A stretch of 64,000 nucleotides of DNA from Bog-473 sp963756025. GTDB lineage: Bacteria > Actinomycetota > Acidimicrobiia > Acidimicrobiales > RAAP-2. The notes beneath the pieces were generated by a model, which was not told the origin of the DNA, ran no database searches, and saw only the letters and a list, made by a program, of their open reading frames with translations. The DNA lies in the NCBI GenBank assembly GCA_963756025.1, contig CAVWMF010000009.1, positions 186,001 through 250,000 on the forward strand, read 5' to 3'. How positions within the stretch are numbered: the first letter of the stretch is position 1; every line of letters begins with the position of its first letter. Made by a program: the position numbers and the translations under genes. Of the stretch, positions 1 to 8,653 are shown in pieces.

Positions 1-512
1 ACGCGTTGCCGGGCATCGTCGGTCGTGGGGTCCTGGTCGACGTGGCGCGGGCCCGCGGCGTCGAGTGGATGCAAGCCGGGGAGGGGATCGAACCCGCCGA
101 GTTGGACGCCGTCCTGGCGGCGCAGAGCGTCGAGGTCTCGTCGGGCGACATCCTGGCGGTGCGCACCGGTTGGCGGCGCAAGGCGCTGGTCGATGGCTGG
201 GGGAACTGGATGGCAGGCAATCCCGGGCTCGGGCTTGCCTGCGCCGAGTGGCTCCACGACAAGGAGATCGCCGCGGTCGTGTCGGACAATTGGTGTATCG
301 AGGTCCAGCCCTCGGCCGAGGGCACCGGGGTGCTGCCCCTGCACTGCGTCCTCATTCGCGATCTCGGAATGATGCTGGGGGAGATCCTCGACCTCGAGGG
401 GTTGGCAGAGGACTGCGCCTCGGACGGCGTCTGGGAGTTCTTCCTGGCGGCGCCTCCGTTGCGGGTTGTCGGGGGAGTGGGGTCTCCAGTGAGCCCGCTC
501 GCAATGAAATGA
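1..512 (+). CDS. Cyclase-family hydrolase, C-terminal part
   Basis: The gene enters from the left edge (codons run from base 3) and about 169 residues are visible. It resembles the C-terminal part of the metal-dependent cyclase family (kynurenine formamidase fold), which hydrolyses amides or esters of small carboxylates. Visible signatures are a GRGVLVDVAR strand near the left edge, GDILAVRTGW, and the closing PLHCVLIRDLG followed by an acidic LGEILDLEGLAEDC helix. The N-terminal HxGTHxDxP metal site lies outside the window, so activity cannot be judged. It is the first visible member of the operon that continues to 7175; 31 bp separate it from the next gene. The family is fairly clear; the substrate is unknown. 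Confidence 0.72.
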   Translation, partial: ALPGIVGRGVLVDVARARGVEWMQAGEGIEPAELDAVLAAQSVEVSSGDILAVRTGWRRKALVDGWGNWMAGNPGLGLACAEWLHDKEIAAVVSDNWCIEVQPSAEGTGVLPLHCVLIRDLGMMLGEILDLEGLAEDCASDGVWEFFLAAPPLRVVGGVGSPVSPLAMK

Positions 513-543
513 GCGGGTCCGTCCTGACCGAAAGGGGCGGGCC

Positions 544-1791
544 TTGACGGTTTTCCAGTACAAGCTCACGTCCCGCGCCGGGCCGATCACCGTCGAGGAC
601 TACCGGCAGCTGGCCAAGCGCGCCGTGCCGGGCATGGTGTGGGCCTATGTGGACAGCGGCGCTGAAGACCTCGGCACCCTGAAGGCAAACCGCGAGGCCT
701 TCGAGAGATGGTGTCTGCGCACGAAGGTCCTGACGGGGAAGGATGCGAAGGACCTCAGTGTCGAGGTGGCGGGGGTTCCGCTCTCGATGCCGATCCTGTT
801 GGCTCCGACCGGCTTGACCGGGATCTCCCACTGGACGGGCGAGGTGGGTGCGGCTCAGGCGGCAGAGGAGGTCGGAACCCGGGCCATCCTGAGCACGGCC
901 GCCACCTATTCGATCGAGGAGGTGGGGGCCGCCACGAGGGAGGACCACTTCTACCAGCTCTATCCGTGGGCGGACGAGACCACCGGCGCTCGGGCGCTGA
1001 CGGAGTCATTCCTCGATCGGGCGAAGCGCTCGGGTTTCCGGGCGCTCTTCGTGACGGTGGATGTCCCGATCCACGGGAACCGGGAAAGCGAGCGCAAGCG
1101 GGGGATGGGGACACCGCCGGTCCTGACCCCGGCCCGTATCGCCAGTGCCGCCATACGGCCCAAATGGTGGTACGGATTCCTGCGCTACCAGAGGATGTCG
1201 TCCCGCAACCTGGTCGACCAGGGCGGCGCCCGTGCCGCCGTGCGCTCGGTCCAGGCGCAGTACAAGTGGATGCGGCCCGAACTCGTGTGGGATGACTTCG
1301 CCTGGATGCGTGAGCAGTGGGACGGCCCGGTGTACATCAAAGGGGTGCTCGACGCCGAGGATGCAGCGCGGGCCATCGACCTGGGCGCGACCGGGGTCGT
1401 GGTGTCGAACCACGGTGGTCGCCAGCTGGACGGAGCAGTCGCGACGCTCGATGCGCTCCCGGCCATCGCGCACCGTCTCGACGGTCAAGGCGAGATCCTG
1501 ATCGACGGAGGTATCCGACGTGGAAGCGACATCGTCAAGGCGCTGTGTCTGGGTGCGAAGGCGGTCTGCATCGGTCGCCCGTATCTCTACGGCCTCGGCG
1601 CCCGCGGTCCGGCCGGTGTGGCGCACGTCCTCAATATCCTCAGAGAAGAAGTGGCCCGCACGATGACCCTCATGGGCGTGGAGCGGCTGGAGGACCTGGA
1701 CGAGTCCTGGCTCGTCCCGGCGCAGCAGGTCGTACGCGATGAGTTCTACTCGGGACACATGACGGGCTTGGATGCCCGGACGGGGGGATAG
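544..1791 (+). CDS. FMN-dependent alpha-hydroxy-acid oxidase/dehydrogenase
   Basis: A 415-residue FMN enzyme of the lactate/glycolate oxidase family, oxidising an L-2-hydroxyacid to the 2-oxoacid. Start is TTG at 544, preceded by a purine-rich aaaggggcggg. Family landmarks are the AYVDSGAEDLGTLKANREAF segment (first 50 residues), SNHGGRQLDG at 288-297 with catalytic His290 and substrate-binding Arg293, and the FMN phosphate site DGGIRRGSD at 321-329. Length is normal for LldD/lactate monooxygenase relatives and there is no cytochrome b2 domain. Co-directional with an aldolase 4 bp downstream and a D-2-hydroxyacid dehydrogenase further on, it probably oxidises a hydroxyacid intermediate of the pathway. 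Substrate unassigned. Confidence 0.9.
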   Translation: MTVFQYKLTSRAGPITVEDYRQLAKRAVPGMVWAYVDSGAEDLGTLKANREAFERWCLRTKVLTGKDAKDLSVEVAGVPLSMPILLAPTGLTGISHWTGEVGAAQAAEEVGTRAILSTAATYSIEEVGAATREDHFYQLYPWADETTGARALTESFLDRAKRSGFRALFVTVDVPIHGNRESERKRGMGTPPVLTPARIASAAIRPKWWYGFLRYQRMSSRNLVDQGGARAAVRSVQAQYKWMRPELVWDDFAWMREQWDGPVYIKGVLDAEDAARAIDLGATGVVVSNHGGRQLDGAVATLDALPAIAHRLDGQGEILIDGGIRRGSDIVKALCLGAKAVCIGRPYLYGLGARGPAGVAHVLNILREEVARTMTLMGVERLEDLDESWLVPAQQVVRDEFYSGHMTGLDARTGG

Positions 1792-1795
1792 GCGG

Positions 1796-2593
1796 ATGCC
1801 GCATGCATCTCTGGCCGCGAAGTGGGGCGCGGGCGAGCCGGCGTTCGGTGGGTGGGTCACCACGGAATCGGAGGCGAACATTTCGCTCTTCGGACGCCTC
1901 GGTTATGACTATGTGGGCATCGACACCCAGCATTCGGCGGTCAGCGAGGCGCAGGCCGCCGTGCTCGTGCGACGCCTGGTCGCCGCGCCGTTCGGCGTGA
2001 TCGTGCGCGTGTCGAAGAATGACCCGGCGCTCATCGGGCGCCTGCTCGATTCGGGCGCCGACGGGATCATCGTGCCCATGGTGAGCACGGCCGGGGAGGC
2101 CAGAGCAGCCGTCTCGGCCTGCCGGTACCCGCCCGACGGCGTGCGGAGCTTCGGGCCGTTCCGGGGAGACCTCGGGCTCGACCTGGCCGCCCTCCAACAG
2201 CGGGTGAGCCTGTTCGTGATGATCGAGACATCGCAGGGTCTGGACAACGTCCGCGAGATATGCGAGGTACCCGGGATCGAGGGCGTGTACATCGGGCCCG
2301 CCGACCTCTCGATCGGGCTCGGCCTCGACCCCATGTTGGCCTTTTCCACGGATCAACTGAAAGAGCCAGTCGAGCGGATCAGGGCGGCCTGCGCCGAATT
2401 CGGCCGGGTCATGGGTGGCCACTCGTTGAACGCCGCTGATGCTGTGCGGTGGGTCGGTCGTGGCAGTCGTCTCGTCTCACTCGGGGCCGACTCGGTCATG
2501 CTGGCCACGATCGCCGCCCAGGAACTCGAGACCGCCCGCCGGGGCGCAGGTGCGGCGGGCGCAGCCGGAGCGGTGGGCACTCCCTACGGGTGA
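1796..2593 (+). CDS. HpcH/HpaI family class II aldolase (first copy)
   Basis: A 265-residue metal-dependent aldolase of the HpcH/HpaI family, which cleaves or forms 2-oxo-4-hydroxy acids using pyruvate-type units. ATG 1796 is preferred over an in-frame ATG at 1772 because the latter lies inside the upstream gene, and a GGGGGG tract sits about 8 bp before 1796. Seen: GYDYVGIDTQHSAV with the general-base His, RVSKNDPALIGRLLDSGADG with the pyruvate-binding Arg, MIETSQG with a metal-ligand Glu, and GPADLSIGLG. Four bp follow the stop of the oxidase gene, so the two are probably cotranscribed. A paralogue lies at 2837, separated only by a ferredoxin gene. Confidence 0.88.
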   Translation: MPHASLAAKWGAGEPAFGGWVTTESEANISLFGRLGYDYVGIDTQHSAVSEAQAAVLVRRLVAAPFGVIVRVSKNDPALIGRLLDSGADGIIVPMVSTAGEARAAVSACRYPPDGVRSFGPFRGDLGLDLAALQQRVSLFVMIETSQGLDNVREICEVPGIEGVYIGPADLSIGLGLDPMLAFSTDQLKEPVERIRAACAEFGRVMGGHSLNAADAVRWVGRGSRLVSLGADSVMLATIAAQELETARRGAGAAGAAGAVGTPYG

Positions 2594-2636
2594 ACGCCGT
2601 GCCGGTCCACACCGTGGACGAAGAGGAGTGATGCAG

Positions 2637-2840
2637 ATGCTGGTTGAGGTAAATGCTGACAAGTGCATCGGAAGCGGCGCATGCGTGATCGCCTGCCCCG
2701 AGGTGTTCTCCCAGGACGAGGGCGGCGTTGTCATCCTTTTGGACGGCGCGCCACGGCCTGACCTCCATGAGCAGGTGCGTGAGGCCGTGCGCGCCTGCCC
2801 GGCCGAAGTCATCACGTTGGAGGGGGAGTCATCATCATGA
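2637..2840 (+). CDS. Small [3Fe-4S]-type ferredoxin with an extra cysteine
   Basis: A 67-residue ferredoxin of the kind that feeds electrons to bacterial P450s. The gaggag at 2623-2628 fits ATG 2637 (8 bp) better than in-frame ATG 2631 (2 bp), though either is possible. Cluster residues are visible as CIGSGACVIACPEVF plus a later CP. The usual P450 partner has C-x5-C...CP with Ala where this protein has Cys, so four cysteines are present in a CxxSxxCxxxCP...CP arrangement. The gene lies between two HpaI aldolases and overlaps the second by 4 bp (ATGA), so translation is probably coupled. Electron partner could be the P450 at 4929 or another enzyme. Confidence 0.85.
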   Translation: MLVEVNADKCIGSGACVIACPEVFSQDEGGVVILLDGAPRPDLHEQVREAVRACPAEVITLEGESSS

Positions 2841-3613
2841 ACGGCATTCGCGCCGCTCTGGCGGAGGGTCGCGCCTCGATCGGTGGATGGTCGACGATGG
2901 CGGACAGCGTCTCGGCCGAGCTGATGGGAGGAGCGGGCTTCGACTGGGTCATCGTCGACACCCAACATGGCAGCGTGACCAACGCGGACCTGGTGCGGGT
3001 CATACAGGCGCTGACCATCGGCAACACGTCGGCGGTGGTCCGCATCCCCTGGACGGATGCGGCGACGATCATGCGTGCACTCGACGTGGGCGCCGCCGGC
3101 GTCATCGTGCCGATGGTCAACACGCCCGAGGAGGCGTCGCTGGCCGCCGCCGCCTTACGGTACCCACCCCGGGGCATCCGCTCCATGGGCCCGACACGCG
3201 GTGGGTTCGTCTCTACAGCGGCCGCCAACGAAGATGTCGTGCTGCTCGTCATGATCGAGACGGCCGAGGCTTTGGACCGGGTCGACGAGATCGCCGCTGT
3301 GCCTGGTGTCGATGGCCTCTTCGTCGGTCCTGTCGATCTGGGCCTGAGCCTCGGATTGCCGCTCGACTGGACCGGCCGGCACCCCGATGTGCTCGCGGCC
3401 ATGGACAGGATCGTGGTCGCAGCGGACAAAGCGGGTGTGTTCGTGGGAACGGTCAGCTCCGGTGCCGATCACGCCAGGGATCTGGTCCGGCGGGGGGTCA
3501 CATTCGTCTCGCTCGGGGCTGATGTCGGGTACATACGAGCGGGTATCGCGACCGACGCCGCCATCCTCAAGGAACTCAAATCGACGTCGACCACGAAGAG
3601 CAAGGGTGCGTGA
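2837..3613 (+). CDS. HpcH/HpaI family class II aldolase (second copy)
   Basis: A 258-residue paralogue of the 1796 gene with the same organisation: FDWVIVDTQHGSVT holding the general-base His, DAATIMRALDVGAAGVIVPMV, the MIETAEALD metal-ligand segment and GPVDLGLSLG. ATG 2837 overlaps the ferredoxin stop (ATGA), and its own stop overlaps the GTG start of the next gene at 3610. Two non-identical aldolases in one operon suggest two carbon-carbon cleavages, or a heteromeric enzyme; the sequence does not decide. Its length is usual for HpaI. It may also act on 2-oxo-3-deoxy sugar acids, a common activity in this family. Confidence 0.87.
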   Translation: MNGIRAALAEGRASIGGWSTMADSVSAELMGGAGFDWVIVDTQHGSVTNADLVRVIQALTIGNTSAVVRIPWTDAATIMRALDVGAAGVIVPMVNTPEEASLAAAALRYPPRGIRSMGPTRGGFVSTAAANEDVVLLVMIETAEALDRVDEIAAVPGVDGLFVGPVDLGLSLGLPLDWTGRHPDVLAAMDRIVVAADKAGVFVGTVSSGADHARDLVRRGVTFVSLGADVGYIRAGIATDAAILKELKSTSTTKSKGA

Positions 3614-4701
3614 CGGTGCGCAAGAAAGTCCTCATCCCCACCTTTTTGCTCCACCCCGACGCCGATGCGTTGCTGGAGAACGCAGATGACATCGAAGTGA
3701 TCTACGGCCTCGACGATGCGGAGCGCGCCATCGGGCTCGGAGGCGCCGATCGTTTCGTGCAGCGGGACGTGGCCGTGAAGGCCGCGTTGGATCAGTATCT
3801 CGGCGACGTCCATGCTCTGCATGCCATGGGCCCCGGCGGGCACCTCCCGGTGACGGCGGAGATGCTGGATCGGGCGGCCCTGCTCGAAGTGGTCTTCATC
3901 AGCGCCGCCGGCACCGACAAGATCGACGTGGCCGCCGCCACCGAGCTCGGGATTCTGGTGATCAACGCGGCGGGAGCAAACGCACCGGCGGTGGCTGAAC
4001 ATGCGGTGGGATTGATGTTGGCGCTCTGCCGGAGGATCGCCGATACCGATCGCCTGGCCCACGAGACGAAGCAGGTCGACGCACGACGGGTGATGCAGAC
4101 ACCGCCGAGGCTTTCGCTTCTCAGTGGGAAGACGCTGACCATCGTCGGATTCGGGTTCATCGGGCGCACGATCGCCCAGATCTGTCGCCAGGGCTTCGGT
4201 ATGCACGTGGTGGCCTTCGATCCCTTCTTCGATTCGATCGAGGCCGAGCGCCTGGGCGTCTCCATGGTCGATGACCTTCACGAGGCCCTGGCCGTGGGGG
4301 ATTACGTCTCGATCAACACCCCCTTCACGACCGAGACGGCCGCCCTGATCGGGGCCAGGGAATTGGCGACCATGAAGGACACGGCCTTTCTCGTCAACAC
4401 CGCCCGCGGCGGGGTGGTCGATCCCGATGCACTACTGGCCGCGCTGCGAGAGCGGACAATCGCCGGCGCGGCTCTGGACGTCACGGAACCCGAGCCACTT
4501 CCACCGGGGCACCCTTTCTTCGATCTCGACAATGTGATCTTGACGCCGCATCTCGGCGGGAACGCGTCGGAGGTCTTCCGCGCTTCGTCGGTCACGCCGG
4601 TGCGACTTCTCCTCGAGGCCCTTCGGGGCCGACGTCCACGGCACTTGATCAATCCGTCTGCCTGGTCTCGGCATGTCGAACGTTTCGGCGGCCTCCGGTG
4701 A
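3610..4701 (+). CDS. D-isomer-specific 2-hydroxyacid dehydrogenase
   Basis: A 363-residue NAD(P)-dependent 2-hydroxyacid dehydrogenase of the SerA/hydroxypyruvate reductase family. GTG 3610 overlaps the stop of the aldolase. The nucleotide-binding loop GFGFIG has glycines at 180, 182 and 185. Catalytic residues are visible: Arg266 in NTARGG, a Glu in the DVTEPEP segment (about 293-295) and His314 in TPHLGG. The N-terminal substrate domain is about 30 residues longer than in minimal members. It would interconvert a 2-oxoacid and a D-hydroxyacid, complementing the FMN L-hydroxyacid oxidase upstream; together they could invert hydroxyacid configuration or process aldolase products. Substrate unknown. 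Confidence 0.88.
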   Translation: MTVRKKVLIPTFLLHPDADALLENADDIEVIYGLDDAERAIGLGGADRFVQRDVAVKAALDQYLGDVHALHAMGPGGHLPVTAEMLDRAALLEVVFISAAGTDKIDVAAATELGILVINAAGANAPAVAEHAVGLMLALCRRIADTDRLAHETKQVDARRVMQTPPRLSLLSGKTLTIVGFGFIGRTIAQICRQGFGMHVVAFDPFFDSIEAERLGVSMVDDLHEALAVGDYVSINTPFTTETAALIGARELATMKDTAFLVNTARGGVVDPDALLAALRERTIAGAALDVTEPEPLPPGHPFFDLDNVILTPHLGGNASEVFRASSVTPVRLLLEALRGRRPRHLINPSAWSRHVERFGGLR

Positions 4702-4731
4702 ACCGTGGCGCGGGCCAGCTCGGGGGGGACG

Positions 4732-4932
4732 ATGAGGATTGAAGTGGACTTCGCACGCTGCGAGGGCAATGGCCAATGTGTGATTGACGCACCGGACGTC
4801 TTCGAGCTCGACAGTGACGACAACCTGATCGTTCTCAACGACGAGCCGCCCCCCGAGCATTTGGCCCAGGTGGAAGAGGCCGTGCGCTCCTGCCCGAAGC
4901 GGGCGTTGGCGATCGTCGATGGTGCGACATGA
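4732..4932 (+). CDS. [3Fe-4S] ferredoxin, P450 partner
   Basis: A 66-residue ferredoxin with the classic P450-partner pattern CEGNGQCVIDAPDVF followed by a distant CP. ATG 4732 is chosen because a GGGGGGGA ribosome-binding tract ends 3-4 bp before it; an in-frame GTG at 4705 would bury that tract in the coding sequence. It overlaps the P450 start at 4929 by 4 bp, so it almost certainly donates electrons to that P450. Unlike the ferredoxin at 2637 it has only the three expected cluster cysteines. Confidence 0.9.
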   Translation: MRIEVDFARCEGNGQCVIDAPDVFELDSDDNLIVLNDEPPPEHLAQVEEAVRSCPKRALAIVDGAT

Positions 4933-6155
4933 CGCCGGTTTCGCTGGAGACCTTCCGCTACGACCCGTTTGCCCCTGAGGTGATGGCTGATCCTCTTCCG
5001 TTCTACAAGACCCTGCGCGACGAGTACCCGGCGTACTTCATTGAGGAATACGAGGCATGGGCCATTTCGCGCTTCGACGACGTGTGGACGATCCTCAACG
5101 ACACGGAGGGTCACATCACCTCTACGGAAGGCACCATGATGTTCCGGGAGCAACTCGTGGTGTCGAACGGCGGCGTCGTGCCGGAGGCGAGTTACGACCC
5201 CCTCACGGTTCTCTCCTACACCGAGTCGCCGGTCCACGAGGAGCTCCGCCAGGCTGTGGGCCCACCGCTGCGGCGCAACGCCGCCCAGCGCCTCGAAGGA
5301 CTCATCCGCTCCATGGCCCGCGCCAGGCTGGACGAGCTCATCCCGCGGGGCCGGTTCAACGTGACAAGTGAATACGGGGGCGTCGTGGCCGCCGCGACCA
5401 TGTGCCACATGTTCGGCATTCCGTTGTCCGATGCCGAGATGGTGCGCGACGCGGTATTGGTCTGTGATCCGAGCGTCCAGGACGTGGCAGCCCAAGGAGT
5501 GGCTTACGGGCAGCTCACCGCTCTGGTGACCGACGTGGTCCGGCATCGGCGGGCCCTCGGAGCCGACGGGAGCTACCCCTTGGTGGACGGCATGTTGGCC
5601 TTTCGTCTGGACGGTCGGGCCCTGAGCGACGAGGAGATCAGCGGGTCGGTGCTGGGTACCATCCTCTTCGGTGGCGCAGAGACGTTGCCCAAGGTCGTGG
5701 CTCACGGCCTGATGGAACTGTGGCGCGATCCGGACCAACGGCGAGAGGTGGCGGCAGATCCGGCCAACTGCGCCACGGCCTTCGAGGAGATGTTGCGGTT
5801 CTGCGCGCCGGCGCAGTGGTTCACGAGGCAGGTCAAGCAACCCATTGTCATTGCGGGGAAGGAACTCAGTGTCGGCCATCGCATCTTTCCCCTCCTCATG
5901 GCCGGCAACCGCGATGAGCGCGAGTTCGAAGATCCCGACCGCTTCATATGGGACCGGCCGGTGAAGCGGCACCTGGCCTTCGGTCAGGGCCAGGGCTTCT
6001 GCATCGGCAACCATGTGGCGCGTCTGGAGGGTCGGATCCTGCTCGAAGAGCTTTTGGCGCGGGTCCCGGAGTACGAGATCGACATCGAGCACGCCATCCG
6101 CCCGCCCTCGAGCTTCCAGTGGGGTTGGCGGACGGTTCCGATGGTCGTCGGTTAG
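4929..6155 (+). CDS. Cytochrome P450
   Basis: A 408-residue soluble bacterial P450 monooxygenase. The haem-thiolate loop is FGQGQGFCIG with ligand Cys358. The K-helix ExxR is Glu287-Arg290 (EEMLR). The I-helix oxygen-activation motif reads GGAET at 248-252, so the usual acid is Glu rather than Asp and Thr252 is kept. There is no membrane anchor. Start overlaps its ferredoxin (ATGA). Context (two aldolases, two hydroxyacid oxidoreductases, a hydrolase) suggests that it oxygenates the substrate early in a catabolic route. No reductase gene is visible nearby, so it must use a ferredoxin reductase from elsewhere. Confidence 0.93.
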   Translation: MTPVSLETFRYDPFAPEVMADPLPFYKTLRDEYPAYFIEEYEAWAISRFDDVWTILNDTEGHITSTEGTMMFREQLVVSNGGVVPEASYDPLTVLSYTESPVHEELRQAVGPPLRRNAAQRLEGLIRSMARARLDELIPRGRFNVTSEYGGVVAAATMCHMFGIPLSDAEMVRDAVLVCDPSVQDVAAQGVAYGQLTALVTDVVRHRRALGADGSYPLVDGMLAFRLDGRALSDEEISGSVLGTILFGGAETLPKVVAHGLMELWRDPDQRREVAADPANCATAFEEMLRFCAPAQWFTRQVKQPIVIAGKELSVGHRIFPLLMAGNRDEREFEDPDRFIWDRPVKRHLAFGQGQGFCIGNHVARLEGRILLEELLARVPEYEIDIEHAIRPPSSFQWGWRTVPMVVG

Positions 6156-6176
6156 CCGGAGAGAGAGGGGAGAACG

Positions 6177-7175
6177 ATGCCCAAGGTCGCCACAGTGCGG
6201 GGAGACGTCGAGACCGACACGCTCGGCCAGACGCTCATGCACGAGCACATCATCAACATTACGCCGGAGATCGAGAAGGAGTATCCGGATCTCAGTTGGA
6301 TCGGTGGCAAGGATCAGGTGGTCGGCTCGGTCGTCGAGACGTTGCGTGAGGTGAAAGACCACGGTATCGACACAATCGTCGATTGCACGGCGCTCGGGCA
6401 CGGCCGCGACATCGATGCGGTGCAACGGATCAATGAGCACGTCGATATCAACCTCATCGTGGCCACCGGCATCTACACCTATGACCATCTTCCGTTCTTC
6501 TTTCTCTACGGACATCCGGCGCGTGAGGTCGATGGCAAGGTCGAGGACATACTCACCGACATGTTCATCCGTGACATCACCGAGGGCATTGCCGGGAGCG
6601 GGGTGAAGGCGGGCGTCATCAAGACGGCGACGGATCGCGCCGGGGTGACGCCCAACGTGGAACGCATCCTCCGGGCGGTGGCCCGGGCCCATCGCGAGAC
6701 CGGCGTACCGATCACCACCCACACCGTGGTTGAGACGCGGAACGGGCTGGAGCAGCAGCGTATCTTCGCCGAAGAGGGTGTTGACCTGAACCGCGTCATC
6801 ATCGGCCACAGTGGCGACTCGACCGATCTGGACTACCTCCGTGCGCTGCTCGATGCCGGCTCGACCATTGGCGCCGACCGGTTCGGTCTCTACCTCCCCG
6901 ACATGGGCCTTCCCGAGATGGACGTGCGGATCGCCACACTTGCCGCGCTCTGTGCCGAGGGATACAGCGACCGCATCGTGCTCTCGCACGACGTCACGTG
7001 CTACAGCGACTGGGAGCCTCAGGCCTTCGGAAACGAACTGAAGGAGTGGGTGCAGACGCATGTCACGGACGAGGTGGTGCCCGCCATGCTGGCCAAGGGG
7101 ATCACCGAAGAGCAGGTGTCGCAGATGATGACCGGCAATCCGCGCCGGATCTTCGAGGCGCAGGGGTCCTATTAG
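6177..7175 (+). CDS. Phosphotriesterase-family metal-dependent hydrolase
   Basis: A 332-residue TIM-barrel hydrolase of the phosphotriesterase (PTE/Php/lactonase) family. The binuclear site is complete: His22 and His24 in MHEH, bridging Lys149 in VIKTATD (normally carboxylated), His182 in TTHT, His211 in GHSGD and Asp272 in SHDV. Many members are lactonases or esterases rather than organophosphate hydrolases, so lactone opening within the pathway is likeliest. It lies 21 bp after the P450 stop with gagagagggga just before its ATG and closes the operon. No signal peptide is visible, so it is probably cytoplasmic. Confidence 0.9.
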   Translation: MPKVATVRGDVETDTLGQTLMHEHIINITPEIEKEYPDLSWIGGKDQVVGSVVETLREVKDHGIDTIVDCTALGHGRDIDAVQRINEHVDINLIVATGIYTYDHLPFFFLYGHPAREVDGKVEDILTDMFIRDITEGIAGSGVKAGVIKTATDRAGVTPNVERILRAVARAHRETGVPITTHTVVETRNGLEQQRIFAEEGVDLNRVIIGHSGDSTDLDYLRALLDAGSTIGADRFGLYLPDMGLPEMDVRIATLAALCAEGYSDRIVLSHDVTCYSDWEPQAFGNELKEWVQTHVTDEVVPAMLAKGITEEQVSQMMTGNPRRIFEAQGSY

Positions 7176-7247
7176 CCCTTTTGGCTTAGACCTTTTCGCC
7201 GAATCCTGGCGTGCGCGACGCGAGGTGCCGGAAGTGTTCCTGTCCGA

Positions 7248-8500
7248 TCAGGACGACGTGATGGTGACTTTCAGCATCCGGTGGGTGACGTCGGGGGGGA
7301 CACCAGCGGCGCTTCCTTGCGAGTTGATCTTCTTGACAACGCTCATCCCGGAGGTGACGTGACCGAACAACGAGTACGTGTTCGGCAGCGATTCACCCTC
7401 GGGTCCGGCCACGATGAACCACTGGCTGCCCTCCGGTATGCGGCTGGCCGGTGTTGGCCATGGCAACGGATCCGAGGGGATATTGATGGGCCGGGTTCGA
7501 CGTCTTGGTCGGGAGCTCGTCGGGGATCGAGTACCCAGGCCCGCCGCTGCCGGTCCCCGTAGGGTCACCCGTCTGATCGACGAATGTCGGGATGACCCGC
7601 AAGAAGATGACGCAGTCGAAGAAATGATTTTGGGCCAGGAAGACGAAATTGTTGACCGTTTGCGGGGCCTGCTTCGCATCGAGGGCAATGACGAATGTGC
7701 CCACGTCGGTCTTCACGGTGGCGGTATAGGTCTTGGCGGGATCGATGGTGTTCGGTGGGGCGCTCGTCCATGTTGATTTCGTCAGGGCCGTAGAGGGGTC
7801 TTTCGGGCACCCTGCCGCAACCGAAGTTGCGTTGGCGGTTGCCTGGGCCTTCGCATCGCCCGCCGTGCTGGAGGTGCCCGAAGTACCCGAAGTAACGGTG
7901 ACGCTCTTGAATCGCGCGTTCTGTTGCGTTGCTGCGGCTGCCAGCACCTTCTTGTTCTGCGCACTGAGCGGCACCGGCGTACCCGTGGTGGTGGTCGTGC
8001 TGGAACTTGAAGACGTGCTCGTGGACAGTCCGGTCACTTCGACCGCCGAGCCGCGGCGCCACGCGACGAGGTACGTCGAATCCGCTTGCCACCCGCGCGA
8101 TGGCTGACGATCCGAGAGATTTTGGAGGAGTCAGGCCGGTCTGCACCTGGTCGGAAGAGGCAAGTCCTTGCAGGAGTTCCGTCGCATCGGCCGCCGACTC
8201 GCAGTAGAGCACCTCGGAAATCAGGCTCAGTGTTCCGGATTTGCTCGCGAATTTCTCTTGGGTACCATCGGGGCATCCGGTGACGCTGGTGTCCGTCGAG
8301 ACGAAGGGAGCATTGACGACCTTCGTGAACCCTGCCCCCTTGGCGGCGGATTCGGGTACGAGCACGCTGGTCGATGGCTTGGATGACGAAGACGCATCCG
8401 CCGGAAGAGGAGCCACGACAGTGGCAGCCAAGAGGCCGACAACGGCCGCCGGGCCGATGCCGGCGATGGCGAACTTCAGGGTCAGCTTTCTCACGAACAC
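7248..8500 (-). pseudogene. Secreted cyclophilin-type peptidyl-prolyl isomerase, two frame breaks
   Basis: Reading leftward from 8500, an Ala-rich signal peptide ending near PLPADASSSS is followed by a 100-residue extracytoplasmic segment. The frame then shifts near 8080 into an STSSSSSTTTTT linker and a cyclophilin domain (KTDVGTFVIALDAKQAP, NNFVFLAQNHFFDCVIFLRVIP, GSVAMANTGQPHTGG). It shifts again at 7429-7431, where a three-C run replaces two; removing one base restores GGSQWFIVAGPEGESLPN. The gene ends VTITSS at 7248. Both shifts are single-base insertions, and correcting them gives one 416-residue frame. This looks more like sequence error than decay, though real inactivation is not excluded. 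Cyclophilins accelerate proline isomerisation in exported proteins. Confidence 0.82.
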
Positions 8501-8653
8501 ACGTCTTTCTCAAGGAGAGGAGCCTCCCAGGCCAGACCGGGCCAGAGGCACTTAATTCGGAGGCGGGTTGGCTCTCTCGGAGGAAGATAGCCGAACTCCG
8601 AGGTACTGGTGCCGCGCCTGGGGTGCTTTTCCGACGATCGGTAGGGGCTCCAT

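Noticed and set aside
6278..6290. GAGTATCCGG resembling the regulon motif
   Set aside because: Inside the PTE-like gene, arising from Glu-Tyr-Pro codons, and lacking the GAATAG half.
4302..7061. Very long open frame on the minus strand opposite the dehydrogenase-ferredoxin-P450-PTE genes
   Set aside because: Its translation has no family motifs, while the plus-strand genes show complete active sites; high GC makes such antisense frames common.
6177..7175. Organophosphate-degrading phosphotriesterase (opd)
   Set aside because: The family metal site is present, but most such genes are lactonases or esterases; the context gives no organophosphate link, so no symbol was assigned.
8501..8653. 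Possible coding region between the cyclophilin start and the metallopeptidase remnant
   Set aside because: Short frames on both strands show no recognisable motif or ribosome-binding site; treated as non-coding or decayed.
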